64,000 nt of DNA from an uncultured Clostridia bacterium (lineage in GTDB: Bacteria; Bacillota; Clostridia; TANB77; CAG-508): contig CAQZSK010000001.1 of NCBI GenBank assembly GCA_948934525.1, positions 124,001 to 188,000 on the forward strand. Direction: 5' to 3'. The stretch's first letter is position 1. Each line of letters starts with the position of its first letter. Below are positions 10,854-20,498 of the stretch, one piece after another. A program made the translations under genes and the position numbers. The notes under the pieces are model-generated. The model was not told the DNA's origin. It did no database searches and saw nothing but the letters and a program-made list of their open reading frames with translations.

Positions 10854-11264
10854 TTATCCTATACCCTCTACAATAGTAGCTATCACTTTTAGAATTCCAC
10901 TAATACCTGCCAACATTATCACACCTATAATATAGGGTATCATTGTTTTTTTATACTCTGCTTTTTCTTGTACACTTCCAATCATATATTTGATACCTAT
11001 AATAAGAATGGTAACAACCGCAACAATAATTCCTATTGTCGTTATAATATCAAAAATAACACCTGCTTTGTTAGCAACTACATCCATATCCTTAATTGGT
11101 CCAGGTTTATAATCATCTGGATTAGTAACTGGATCACTTATTGAGCTCCCTCCGCCCGTGTCATCTTGCATCACTTTTTTTGCAATGACTTTATTTGGAA
11201 AACTAATGAATATACTTAGTAATATTAAAATAAATATCACATATAATTTTCTTTTTTTAATCAT
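10854..11264 (-). CDS. VirB2/TrbC-like pilin protein (copy 1)
   Basis: 136 aa. Hydrophobic N-terminal segment after MIKKRKLY, a Gly/Asp/Pro-rich region (DTGGGSSISDPV), then two membrane helices with the shared loop EKAEYKKTMIPYIIG. First gene of the secretion operon in transcription order. 11265-11420 upstream is very AT-rich and should hold the operon promoter, though I cannot fix -35 and -10 boxes with confidence. Confidence 0.65.
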   Translation of the reverse strand: MIKKRKLYVIFILILLSIFISFPNKVIAKKVMQDDTGGGSSISDPVTNPDDYKPGPIKDMDVVANKAGVIFDIITTIGIIVAVVTILIIGIKYMIGSVQEKAEYKKTMIPYIIGVIMLAGISGILKVIATIVEGIG

Positions 11265-11420
11265 TCTTGTTCTTATCCTTTTATATTATTTTTTGTTATC
11301 ACTTACTTTATCATATTTAAGTACTTTTATAATACCATATTTTTTTATATTTTTTTGTAATGTTATAAAAATGTCACAGAAATGTCATCTTTTTGTAATA
11401 TTTTCCCACCATGCAGAAAA

Positions 11421-11456
11421 GCAACTAGGATATTTTATATCCTAATTGCTCTTATA
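11421..11456 (-). terminator. Terminator after the spo0E-like gene
   Basis: Hairpin AGCAACTAGGATAT / ATATCCTAATTGCT with a TTT loop and one mismatch, 23 bases downstream of the spo0E-like stop codon and upstream of the secretion operon. Confidence 0.65.
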
Positions 11457-11478
11457 TCATAATTTATATCTGCACTTT

Positions 11479-11643
11479 TTAATTTTCTGCAATCGCTACT
11501 TCCTCTTTCATTTGCGAACTATAATACTGTGCTATTAGTTGATCTAATTCTACACTGATTTGATAAGTGATGCTATAATCTGTTTCATTTAAAATGCTGT
11601 CATTTAGTTTTTCCCTTAATTTACAAATTTCTTCATTTAACAT
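11479..11643 (-). CDS. Spo0E-family aspartyl-phosphate phosphatase-like protein
   Basis: 54 aa, a small two-helix protein. Spo0E proteins remove phosphate from Spo0A~P and so delay sporulation. The family signature S-x-x-LD-x-LI appears as SVELDQLI at about residues 30-37, followed by the usual YY. The ATG has AAAGAGGAGTG upstream at good spacing. Stand-alone gene with its own terminator. Family call is good; the target is inferred. It supports a spore-forming Clostridia host. Confidence 0.8.
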   Translation of the reverse strand: MLNEEICKLREKLNDSILNETDYSITYQISVELDQLIAQYYSSQMKEEVAIAEN

Positions 11644-11856
11644 ACGAATCACTCCTCTTTTTCATTTTTTCGTCTTTAGTACATATTTAAAATACCATAT
11701 TTTTACATATTAGTCAACGCATTTTTGTTTATTTTGTGGTATTTTCAGGAATTTTCGTATGACTTTTTTCTTTCTTTTCTTCTCTTTTTCGACAACATTT
11801 TCTTTTTCTCTATTTTATTCTTTCTTTTGTTAAATCAAACGACAAAAATCAAACTG

Positions 11857-13134
11857 TTATTTGTTTGGTTCAACAATGGATAGGATCTCATTTTCTTCTT
11901 TAAAAATATCTTTTAATATTTCTTGTGTATATTCTTTCGTAACTGTTTCAAAATCTTCAATATAATCAAAGCTATTTAATTGTTTCATATTGTCTGCTAA
12001 AAACATTCTGGCTGTTTCTGCAACACTGTTATATTCTATCACATAGTCTCCATAAATTTTCTTTTTGATACGTTCAAAATGTTCTTCTTCTATTCCGTTT
12101 TCTTTCATTTTATTAACTGTCTCATCTATTTTTTGTTTAATAAGTTTTGGTTCTTTTGAAAGACCAGATAAGAGAACATGTGCATATTGGTCTGTAAATT
12201 CATAACTCAAGTCAGGTTGTGCAAGTAGAGTTCCTTTTTCATATAACTCTTGATACAAATCAGAACTTTTTCCAATTATCATATTAAGCAATATTTCAAT
12301 TGCAATATGTTTTTGGATTCTATTTTCTGTATTATTTTCTATATCTTTATACCCTATCATAAACATGGGTGTACTTACTTCCATTTGGACTTCTTTTTCT
12401 TTCTGATGAATTTTTTCTTCTTTTGCTGGATAAATCCTCTTAATTTCTCCTTGACTTTCTTTTGGAATTAAACGTTTTTTTACTTCTTCTAAAATTTCTT
12501 CTGGCTCAAAATCTCCGCATATTGCCATAGTCATATTAGATGGATGATAAAAAGTATGATAACACTTGTATAATACATCTGGTGTTATTTTACTAATAGA
12601 CTCAATCGTCCCTGCAATATCTATCTTAATTGGATTTTCTTTGTACATACAATTTAAGGCATTCATGTATAATTGCCATCCTGGCTCATCATCATACATA
12701 TTAATTTCTTGCCCAATAATTCCTTTTTCTTTTTCTACATTTTCATCTGTGAAATATGGATTTTGAACATAATCCATTAGTTCATCTAATCCTTCATAAA
12801 AATGTTCTGTACATTCTAGTAAATAGGCTGTATGGTCATTAGTAGTATAAGCATTTGCGTCTATACCTAATGCCATTAAAGTATCTAAGCTATTTGTCCC
12901 ATTAGGTTGTTCAAACATTTTATGTTCTAAAAAGTGTGCTACTCCATCTGGAATATACACTTCTTCTCCTGTTTGTGGCATAATAAAATGGTTATCAATA
13001 GAGCCAAAATGAGTTCCCCACATAATATATTTCTTTTTGGTATTTTTCCTTGGAATAATAATAACAGTCATCCCATTTTCCAATTTTTGAATATATGCTT
13101 TTTCTTTTATTTTTGAACTTTCTATAATTTTCAT
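11857..13134 (-). CDS. M16 family zinc peptidase, catalytic subunit (YmfH-like)
   Basis: 425 aa. Pitrilysin/insulinase-type metallopeptidase. The inverted zinc motif HFLEH lies at residues 67-71, with the distal Glu expected in the EKEKGIIGQEI region. C-terminal M16 domain of usual size. Paired with the upstream gene at 13157-14431, which lacks the motif; such active/inactive pairs (YmfF/YmfH in Bacillus) act as heterodimers. Gap to the partner is 22 bases, so one operon. Substrate unknown. Confidence 0.88.
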   Translation of the reverse strand: MKIIESSKIKEKAYIQKLENGMTVIIIPRKNTKKKYIMWGTHFGSIDNHFIMPQTGEEVYIPDGVAHFLEHKMFEQPNGTNSLDTLMALGIDANAYTTNDHTAYLLECTEHFYEGLDELMDYVQNPYFTDENVEKEKGIIGQEINMYDDEPGWQLYMNALNCMYKENPIKIDIAGTIESISKITPDVLYKCYHTFYHPSNMTMAICGDFEPEEILEEVKKRLIPKESQGEIKRIYPAKEEKIHQKEKEVQMEVSTPMFMIGYKDIENNTENRIQKHIAIEILLNMIIGKSSDLYQELYEKGTLLAQPDLSYEFTDQYAHVLLSGLSKEPKLIKQKIDETVNKMKENGIEEEHFERIKKKIYGDYVIEYNSVAETARMFLADNMKQLNSFDYIEDFETVTKEYTQEILKDIFKEENEILSIVEPNK

Positions 13135-13156
13135 TTACTTCCATTCCTCTCATCTA

Positions 13157-14431
13157 TTAATCTTTTAAAAAGTAAATTGTATTAATTTGGATTGTTTTAG
13201 CAAGATCTACAACTTGTTCTTTTGTTATATTTAAAATATTTTGTTTATAATCTTCTATACTGATAAATCTGTCTGATAATTCTTGGCCATAATAGTAAGT
13301 GATCTCTGTATCTTGTTCTTCGGAGATAGTATCTACTGATGCAACAATTAATCTTTTAGCATTTTCTAAATCTTCCTCTGAAATTTCTCCATTTTCCATA
13401 TCTTTTAGTTGCTGCTTAATAGTATCTAGTGCTTTTTGATAATTACCTATTTCTATTCCACAACGAATAAAAATACTATTTTTTACTCTTAAATAATTAG
13501 AACCTGCTGTATATGCTAGGCTTTGCTTTTCACGTACATTTTGGAAAAGTTTTGAGTTTGCTCCGCCTCCTAAAACAGCATTATATACAGAGGCAATAAA
13601 GCGGGAATTCTCTTGTGTATTTTGAATGTCTAAACCAATGACTAATTTTCCTTGTGTTACTTGCATACTTTCTTCAACTATATTCTCATTTACTTTTTCT
13701 TTATTTTCTGTTGCTTCATTATTTATCACATATTGAGGTTCTCGTTCTAATAATTTTTGTATATTTTGGTTCTCTTGTACTTGCTTTATTGTTTCTTTCT
13801 TCTCTAGCCTTCCTGAACAAAAAATATCAATTTTACATTTTTTTAGTAAATCTTGATAATGTGTATAAAGTTTTTCTGGAGTAATAGAGTCTATATCCTC
13901 TACATAACCATACTTATATAATCCATATGGCTTATCTTTAAACATTTCTTCTATACATCTATCATAGGCGTATTTGGCTTTATTATCTATTTTAGACTCA
14001 ATAATTTGTTTTAAATTCTTCTTTTCTCCTTCTACATATTCTGTTTTAAAAGCTCCATTTACTATTAATGGATCAAAAGCAATATCTAATAAAATAGATA
14101 AACATTTTTCATTTAGCTTTTCTGGCTCTGGCAAGAATTCTTCACTTAGCGTTTCTAAATAGAACTTTAAAATATGATTATCTCCTGTCTTTTCTATTCC
14201 ACAATTAAAACTAGCACCATACATTCCTTCTAATTCTTTACTTATAGCTTCTTGAGTTTGCAATTTTTGTGTTCCTCTCCTTAATACTGCTCCTGTTAAG
14301 GCATCTAATGTTACCATTTCTTTTTGTAATGGAAAGGCAAGAAAAATAGCATATAGATTTGTTTTAAAATTTTCTGTATGAATTTGATGTAATGTAATTC
14401 CTTGCTTGATTTGTTCTTTTTGATAATTCAT
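13157..14431 (-). CDS. M16 family peptidase-like protein, non-catalytic partner (YmfF-like)
   Basis: 424 aa, same overall fold as the following gene. The N-terminal segment that should carry HxxEH reads LTGAVLRRGTQKLQTQE instead, so zinc binding is lost. A C-terminal M16 segment (AVLGGGANSKLFQNVREKQSLAY) is well kept, including the Arg/Tyr pair used for substrate binding in active homologues. Probably the regulatory half of a heterodimer with 11857-13134. Confidence 0.85.
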   Translation of the reverse strand: MNYQKEQIKQGITLHQIHTENFKTNLYAIFLAFPLQKEMVTLDALTGAVLRRGTQKLQTQEAISKELEGMYGASFNCGIEKTGDNHILKFYLETLSEEFLPEPEKLNEKCLSILLDIAFDPLIVNGAFKTEYVEGEKKNLKQIIESKIDNKAKYAYDRCIEEMFKDKPYGLYKYGYVEDIDSITPEKLYTHYQDLLKKCKIDIFCSGRLEKKETIKQVQENQNIQKLLEREPQYVINNEATENKEKVNENIVEESMQVTQGKLVIGLDIQNTQENSRFIASVYNAVLGGGANSKLFQNVREKQSLAYTAGSNYLRVKNSIFIRCGIEIGNYQKALDTIKQQLKDMENGEISEEDLENAKRLIVASVDTISEEQDTEITYYYGQELSDRFISIEDYKQNILNITKEQVVDLAKTIQINTIYFLKD

Positions 14432-14519
14432 ATTTCATTCCTCTTTTCTCTTTTTTTAAACTGTTATATATTATAATCTATTCTTGTAAATTTATACAAG
14501 GTGATTTATGAAAAAAATA

Positions 14520-14552
14520 AAAGTGATAGTTTTATTAACTATATCACTTTTT
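14520..14552 (-). terminator. Terminator after yqeY
   Basis: Stem AAGTGATA(G) / (C)TATATCACTT with an AT loop, followed on the minus strand by a T-rich tail. Sits between yqeY and the M16 genes. Confidence 0.75.
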
Positions 14553-14561
14553 ATAAATATT

Positions 14562-15002
14562 TTAACTTAATAATTTTTTAGCTGCATCATTAATTGTTTT
14601 GCCATCTGCAGATGCTCCTAATTTTTCTTTTGCCAATTTCATTACCATTCCCATATCTTTCATGGAACTCGCTCCAGTCTCTTGTATAATCTCTTTTACT
14701 TTTTCTTCTACTTGGTCACTTGATAATTGTTCTGGTAAGTACTCTTCTAAAATTGCAATTTCTTCATTGATTTGTTCTAACAAATCTTTTCTTCCACTTT
14801 TTTCATAGTCATTAATAGAATCTTTTCTTTTTTTTGCTTCTTTTGCAATAATTTCTACGATTTGTTCATCATTTACTTCTATTTGCTTATCCTTTTCTAC
14901 TTGGAGTACTGCTGCTCTTACCATCTGTACTACATTTTTACGAGTCACATTTTTGTCTTTCATTGATTCTTTTAAATCTTCTAGTAATTTCTCTTTTAAC
15001 AT
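14562..15002 (-). CDS. yqeY: GatB/YqeY domain protein
   Basis: 146 aa when started at MLKEKLLEDL. A longer ORF begins six codons earlier, but GAAAGGAGAG lies at ideal distance from the chosen ATG and would be inside the longer form. All-helical YqeY domain resembling the tail of the amidotransferase GatB, with the conserved LPEQLS and GxSSMKDMGMVM segments. Cellular role is not settled. Located right after rpsU, the usual partner in Firmicutes. Confidence 0.88.
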   Translation of the reverse strand: MLKEKLLEDLKESMKDKNVTRKNVVQMVRAAVLQVEKDKQIEVNDEQIVEIIAKEAKKRKDSINDYEKSGRKDLLEQINEEIAILEEYLPEQLSSDQVEEKVKEIIQETGASSMKDMGMVMKLAKEKLGASADGKTINDAAKKLLS

Positions 15003-15032
15003 ATGAATCTCTCCTTTCAAAATTCAAAAAAA

Positions 15033-15063
15033 GGGTAGAAAATTATTGTTTAACTTTCAACCC
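15033..15063 (-). terminator. Hairpin between rpsU and yqeY
   Basis: GGGT-GAAA pairing with TTTC-ACCC around an AT loop, followed by seven T on the minus strand. Probably an attenuating terminator that lowers yqeY expression relative to rpsU. Confidence 0.6.
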
Positions 15064-15072
15064 TCCCATTTT

Positions 15073-15243
15073 CTAAAACTTTCTTTTTCTAGCTGCCTCT
15101 GATTTCTTCTTTCTCTTTACGCTTGGTTTTTCATAATGTTCTCTTTTTCTAACTTCTTGTAATACACCATTTCTTGCACATTGTCTTTTAAACCTTTTTA
15201 ATGCATCTTCTATATTACCATTATTTACTTTAACTTCTGACAT
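15073..15243 (-). CDS. rpsU: 30S ribosomal protein S21
   Basis: 56 aa. Starts MSEVKVNNGNIEDALKRFKR and ends with the basic tail RKKKSEAARKRKF, diagnostic of bacterial S21. Too short for many ORF cut-offs. S21 sits on the small subunit near the 16S 3' end and helps initiation. Its 5' leader holds a 16-base copy of part of its own coding sequence (see repeat). Confidence 0.95.
   Translation of the reverse strand: MSEVKVNNGNIEDALKRFKRQCARNGVLQEVRKREHYEKPSVKRKKKSEAARKRKF
15185..15200 (-). repeat. 16-base repeat shared by rpsU coding region and its 5' leader
   Basis: TAAAAAGGTTTAAAAG (minus strand) occurs inside the rpsU coding region here and again in the untranslated leader at 15305-15320. With flanks, 19 of 20 bases agree. 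May be chance in AT-rich DNA or a mimic used for autoregulation. Confidence 0.5.
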
Positions 15244-15371
15244 AATTTATTTCCCCTCCCTTCAGTAATTACACTCTTACGTGTGGGATTTTTATCTTTG
15301 TTGGCTTTTAAACCTTTTTACGTTAAATATTATACATTCCTTAGTTCATTTTGTCAATAGGTTGTCAGGGT

Positions 15372-16319
15372 TTATTTATCAAATTCAAATAAATCTCCTA
15401 ATGGCTTTGCTTCATTTACTCTTTTAATTGCTTCTGCAAATAGTGGTGCAATGGATAATACTTTTATTTTATCTATTTGTTTTTCTTCTGTTAGTGGTAC
15501 TGTATTGGTTACTACTAATTCTTTAATTGGAGAATTATGAATCTTATCTATTGCTGGTCCGCATAGAATTCCATGCGTACAAGCTGCATAAATTTCTTTT
15601 GCTCCATTCTCTTTTAAAATTCTAGCTGCTTCTACCATTGTCCCTGCTGTACTGACTTCATCATCAAAAATAAGGGCTGTTTTTCCTTTTACCTCTCCAA
15701 TAATGTTGGTTGCAACCGCTTTATCATCATTTCCTGATCTTCTTTTATCTATTAAAGCCATTGGACATTTGAAATAAGTAGAATATTTATATGCTTTTTT
15801 AGAACTTCCTGCATCTGTTGCGATAACTACCTTGTCCTCTATATTTTTAGAGTTAAAGTATGCTTGCAATAGATGTTGTCCTGTTAATCGATCACAAGGA
15901 ATATTAAAATATGCTTGAATAGCAGAATTATGCAAATCACAGGTAATCACTCTATCTACACCTGCTGCTTCTAGTAATTCTGCAAATAGTCTAGCTGTTA
16001 CTGGTACACGTGGTTGATCCTTCTTGTCTGATCTAGAGTATATAAAATATGGTAGCACAACATTAATCTTTTTTGCTGATGCTCTTTTGGCAGCATCTAC
16101 CATAATTAATAACTCCATAATTCTTTCATTGACTGGCGGCTGCGTTGTTTGGATTAAATAAATATCTTGTTCTCTTACAGTTTCTTTGTATTGTACAAAG
16201 TTATTATCATTAGCAAATTTGTAGCTTTCTACTTTTCCCATTGGCAATTTTAAACTTTCACATACTTCTCTTGTAAATCCTTCAGCTGTTGGACAAGCAA
16301 AAATCTTAATTTGGTTCAT
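15372..16319 (-). CDS. prs: Ribose-phosphate pyrophosphokinase
   Basis: 315 aa. Makes PRPP from ribose 5-phosphate and ATP for nucleotide, histidine and tryptophan synthesis. The PRPP-binding loop region reads ALIFDDEVSTAGTMVEAA (about 213-230), and the catalytic flexible loop includes KRRSGNDDKA. Divalent-metal His in DLHNSAIQAYF. Length is normal. Starts 14 bases after the nrdD stop, so it is probably cotranscribed with it. No in-frame CGG. Confidence 0.93.
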   Translation of the reverse strand: MNQIKIFACPTAEGFTREVCESLKLPMGKVESYKFANDNNFVQYKETVREQDIYLIQTTQPPVNERIMELLIMVDAAKRASAKKINVVLPYFIYSRSDKKDQPRVPVTARLFAELLEAAGVDRVITCDLHNSAIQAYFNIPCDRLTGQHLLQAYFNSKNIEDKVVIATDAGSSKKAYKYSTYFKCPMALIDKRRSGNDDKAVATNIIGEVKGKTALIFDDEVSTAGTMVEAARILKENGAKEIYAACTHGILCGPAIDKIHNSPIKELVVTNTVPLTEEKQIDKIKVLSIAPLFAEAIKRVNEAKPLGDLFEFDK

Positions 16320-16332
16320 TTTTTGTTCCCCC

Positions 16333-18513
16333 TCATTTTATATTACAAATTGCTCCACAATTTGGACAATTTTTTAACTGAAGATTTGTACTTTCATATT
16401 CACAATTTGAACATTTCATCTTCTTTACTTGAATACTGGTATATCCTATATCGTACTTTTCTATTAGTTCTGCTAACTTTTGTAAACTTTCCGACTCTTC
16501 TATTTCTTTTACTTCCATTTTTGCCCAGAATTTGTTTCCACCTTTGGTTAGTTTATGGTATGGACCTTCTATTTTTGCCCTTTCCTCTAAATTCCCTTCG
16601 TAATCATCTGGTAACGAATTTCCATTAGTATATGCTTTTTTATCTGTTACTCCAGATATTATTCCAAATTTACTTTGATCCTTTTTTAAAAGTCTTTTTT
16701 GTAATTTTGTATTAGATGTTGCTAACACATTATAATTCAAATTATATTTTTCTGAGAATTGCATTGCTATTTCTTCTAAATCTGTAATAATTTCTATTCC
16801 TAAATTTTGAGCTTCTTCATTTTCTCCATGATTATTTCCTGTTAATATAATTAAGCATTCTGCTAAACCTATATATCCAATGCTTAACGTTCCATGTTTT
16901 AAAATTGTAGCTACTTTGTCAAATGATTGCAAATTTTCACTTTCTTTCCACAGTCCTGACATAAGTAGAGGAAACTGCTTGGCGATTGCTGTGCATTGAA
17001 AAGAATATCTATCGTATAGCTGTTTTCCTGCTATTTCTGCATATTGTTCTAACTTTTGCATAAAAATCTTTTTTACTGTTTTTTTATAAGAGGCTGTCAT
17101 CTTTTTATCTGAACCTATTCCTAATTCAAAAGAAATTCCTAGTTTTTCTTGTGCTTCATTTGCCGATTTTATTGCAATTTTAGGTAAATTAATGGTTGTA
17201 CTTGATAAATTTCCTCTTCCTACTGTTGTTTTTTCACCATATCTATCCTCAAATACCCTCGTTCTGCCTCTCATCACAGCGCATTCATATTGATAACGAT
17301 AATTGTCTTTTTCTTGCCATTTTTCATTTTGATTAAATGTTGCATCTAAATTTAAAAAGTTTGGCATACATCGCTTACTTGCTACTTTGCAAGCTAACTG
17401 ATATAAATCATAATTCTTATCTTCTGGCAAATAATTAATTCCTCTTTTTTTCTTCCAAATTTGTGTTGGATAAGTTGGAGTTTCATTATTTCCAATTCCT
17501 TGTTCTGTAGAAAGTAATAATTCTCGGATAATGCATCTTCCTTCTGGAGAAGTATCTGTTCCATAATTGATGCTACTATCTACTACTTGATTACCTCCTT
17601 TTGAACGAATCGTATTCATATTATGAATAAAGCCTTCTATTGCTTGATGTACACGAAATACTGTACTATTAATAGCAGCTTGTAAATCTCTACTACTTCC
17701 TGTTAATGCATTTAAATCTTTTGAAACATATTCTTCTGGTTGATATTCTGATAAGTTTGATAAATCTTTTCCTAATAGACTAGCAATTTTTTCTACTTCT
17801 TCTTGAAAGGTCATTTTTACATAAGGTGCCAAATAATAATCAAATGCAGGTATTGCTTGTCCTCCATGCATTTCATTTTGTACAATTCCCATTGTAATGA
17901 AAGCCAGTGCACTTGCTGCTTCAATTCTCTGTGCTGGTCTTGAACTACTGATTCCTATATTAAATCCATTTTCTAATATTTTATTTAAGGGATGTTGCAG
18001 ACAAGTTAACGATTTAGTAGGATAATAGTCTTCATTATGAACATAAATATAACCATTTTTTACCGACTCCCTAGCTTCACGGGATAATAAAAAATCTTCT
18101 ACAAATGGTTTGGTTGTTTCTGATGCAAATTTCATCATCATTCCAGTAGGAGTATCTGTATTTCTATCAATACCTTCTTTTCCACCTTCATTGGCTTTTG
18201 CACTAATAATATCTAAAAATACTTCTTTTGTTTTGGATTTTCTTGCTATATCTCGATTATATCGATATGTAATATAGCTTTGAGCTACCTCTTTTCTAGC
18301 AGATGCCATTAATTTCTTTTCTACGGCATCTTGTATTTCATATACTGTAGTTTGTCCTTTATCTTCAAATTGTTTTTGTACTGCCAATGCTATTTTATTC
18401 GCTAAATCTAGGTCAATTCCTTCTGGTGTTTGTGCCATAGCTAATGTAACTGCTTTAATAATTCTTTCTATATTAAATTCAACAACTCTTCCATCTCTTT
18501 TTATTACTTGCAA
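16333..18513 (-). CDS. nrdD: Anaerobic ribonucleoside-triphosphate reductase, apparently lacking its glycyl-radical end
   Basis: 726 aa. N-terminal ATP-cone (MQVIKRDGRVVEFNIERI), then the class III reductase barrel. The C-terminus has two zinc-binding pairs (CSNC and CPNC) but stops seven residues after the second. Known NrdD proteins continue about 30-40 residues with a conserved RVxGYLG-type glycyl-radical loop; none is visible here or in the other frames before prs. It may be a natural truncation, may rely on a separate glycyl-radical peptide, or may be non-functional. No nrdG nearby. Confidence 0.85.
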   Translation of the reverse strand: MQVIKRDGRVVEFNIERIIKAVTLAMAQTPEGIDLDLANKIALAVQKQFEDKGQTTVYEIQDAVEKKLMASARKEVAQSYITYRYNRDIARKSKTKEVFLDIISAKANEGGKEGIDRNTDTPTGMMMKFASETTKPFVEDFLLSREARESVKNGYIYVHNEDYYPTKSLTCLQHPLNKILENGFNIGISSSRPAQRIEAASALAFITMGIVQNEMHGGQAIPAFDYYLAPYVKMTFQEEVEKIASLLGKDLSNLSEYQPEEYVSKDLNALTGSSRDLQAAINSTVFRVHQAIEGFIHNMNTIRSKGGNQVVDSSINYGTDTSPEGRCIIRELLLSTEQGIGNNETPTYPTQIWKKKRGINYLPEDKNYDLYQLACKVASKRCMPNFLNLDATFNQNEKWQEKDNYRYQYECAVMRGRTRVFEDRYGEKTTVGRGNLSSTTINLPKIAIKSANEAQEKLGISFELGIGSDKKMTASYKKTVKKIFMQKLEQYAEIAGKQLYDRYSFQCTAIAKQFPLLMSGLWKESENLQSFDKVATILKHGTLSIGYIGLAECLIILTGNNHGENEEAQNLGIEIITDLEEIAMQFSEKYNLNYNVLATSNTKLQKRLLKKDQSKFGIISGVTDKKAYTNGNSLPDDYEGNLEERAKIEGPYHKLTKGGNKFWAKMEVKEIEESESLQKLAELIEKYDIGYTSIQVKKMKCSNCEYESTNLQLKNCPNCGAICNIK

Positions 18514-18681
18514 ATTTCATTTCCCCTTACTTTTTAATTTCAGGTTTTTCTCTTTTTGATATTCTTATTATAGTTTTCTTTAGTTTAAATTGCAAGAAAT
18601 TTAGTTGAAATTTTCAAGTACCTTAATTTTGTACAAAATTAAAATCCGCCTTACTTGAAAGTGGATTTTAAAATAAAAATT
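18514..18681. other. Intergenic region with hairpins between nrdD and array 1
   Basis: AT-rich. Holds the likely nrdD promoter close to 18514-18600, then a palindrome AATTTTGTACAAAATT and the pair TCAAGTA/TACTTGA at 18616-18659, which could end the array-1 transcript arriving from the right. No ORF seen. Confidence 0.4.
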
Positions 18682-20498
18682 AAGGAAATTCTAATATACT
18701 TAAATTAAAATATAGCTCATTAGTTCTTTCTTTATCTTGTCATTGAGGTTTAAATTCTAATATATTTATATTAAAACTTACTTGGTAATGCAATAAGTGA
18801 TATAGCACAAATCTTTAAATTCTAATATATTTACATTAAAACTCTATAAGGTAGACAAAGACAACCACAAAATTTCACTCTTTAAATTCTAATATATTTA
18901 CATTAAAACGTTAACAATAGTATTATAATCATAAATAACGAATAACTTTAAATTCTAATATATTTACATTAAAACATAAAGCTGATGAATATATGAATAA
19001 TATTAACAACTTTAAATTCTAATATATTTACATTAAAACTGAAAGAAATAGCAAAAATTGGAACTCTTACATTCTTTAAATTCTAATATATTTACATTAA
19101 AACAAAAATTATGAAAAAAGCTAATGGAATAACTTTGCGCCCTTAAAATTCTAATATATTTACATTAAAACCCTGTCAAATATGGGTCAAACCATCTACC
19201 ACCAGCATTCTTAAAATTCTAATATATTTACATTAAAACTATTCACCAGATGTAAGGGATGAAGCATTTTGGAGCTTAAAATTCTAATATATTTACATTA
19301 AAACACTTAAATCTTGCACTATCTGATACCCCTTTATAATCTTAAAATTCTAATATATTTACATTAAAACTTTACTAGATGGCTTACCACGTTATCAAGA
19401 TATTTTAACTTAAAATTCTAATATATTTACATTAAAACCTACACAAGTATTACTTAAACACCATTTATCAACCTTAAAATTCTAATATATTTACATTAAA
19501 ACAAAAGAAGTAAAATATGACAATTTATCCGATATGTTTGACTTAAAATTCTAATATATTTACATTAAAACGTCTTCAAAGATTTTACTTGCTTTTTTGT
19601 CTTCTTCCTTAAAATTCTAATATATTTACATTAAAACGCTCTTATAGTTCTAGTCTATCTGTTCGAGTTGGAAACTTAAAATTCTAATATATTTACATTA
19701 AAACCTATACTCTTCAATATTATAAATTTTTGTTTTATTTTTCTTAAAATTCTAATATATTTACATTAAAACAAAATTTAGTGATGGAACATTAATTTGT
19801 CGTAAAAACTTAAAATTCTAATATATTTACATTAAAACACTGTCAAAAATAGACATAAGAATCATACCTTCTTCCTTAAAATTCTAATATATTTACATTA
19901 AAACGGCTCTAGCCTTCAAATAAATTCCGATACACCTCACTTAAAATTCTAATATATTTACATTAAAACGACCAGCCTTTTCTAAAAGCTAAGAAACCAA
20001 CAACAGCCTTAAAATTCTAATATATTTACATTAAAACAATTGGGAATTATCATTTTTTCTCCTTTTATATTGAACTTAAAATTCTAATATATTTACATTA
20101 AAACTTAAATCATTTCTAATAATGAAGATAATATCTTCCTTAAAATTCTAATATATTTACATTAAAACGAAAATATTGTAGAACATTATTGGATGCGTGA
20201 AATCTTAAAATTCTAATATATTTACATTAAAACTGCCAGACAAGTTAAAAGATAAATTGAATAACAATACTTAAAATTCTAATATATTTACATTAAAACT
20301 GCATCACCTAATAATTCTAAAGTTGCTATAGTAACCTTAAAATTCTAATATATTTACATTAAAACGGTGTTGGGTCAAATTTTCCATCAATATAATCTCC
20401 GCTTAAAATTCTAATATATTTACATTAAAACAGTTCTTCCAGAATGTGCAAAAGTTGATGAGGATAATCTTAAAATTCTAATATATTTACATTAAAAC
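18682..20498 (-). CRISPR. CRISPR array 1, 28 repeats and 27 spacers
   Basis: Thirty-base repeats with spacers of 34-39 bases. In the likely crRNA direction (minus) repeats begin GTTTTAATGTAAATATATTA. The leftmost copies (18682, 18748) are degenerate, which marks the leader-distal end, so the leader should lie right of 20498. The six repeats from 18813 leftward-middle use CTTTAAATT on the plus strand; those from 19142 on use CTTAAAATT. Repeat length and sequence resemble Clostridia type I-B arrays, but no cas gene is in the window. Spacer 19172-19209 equals prophage 42706-42743 base for base. Spacers 19305-19340 and 20234-20269 match the prophage partly. Confidence 0.97.
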
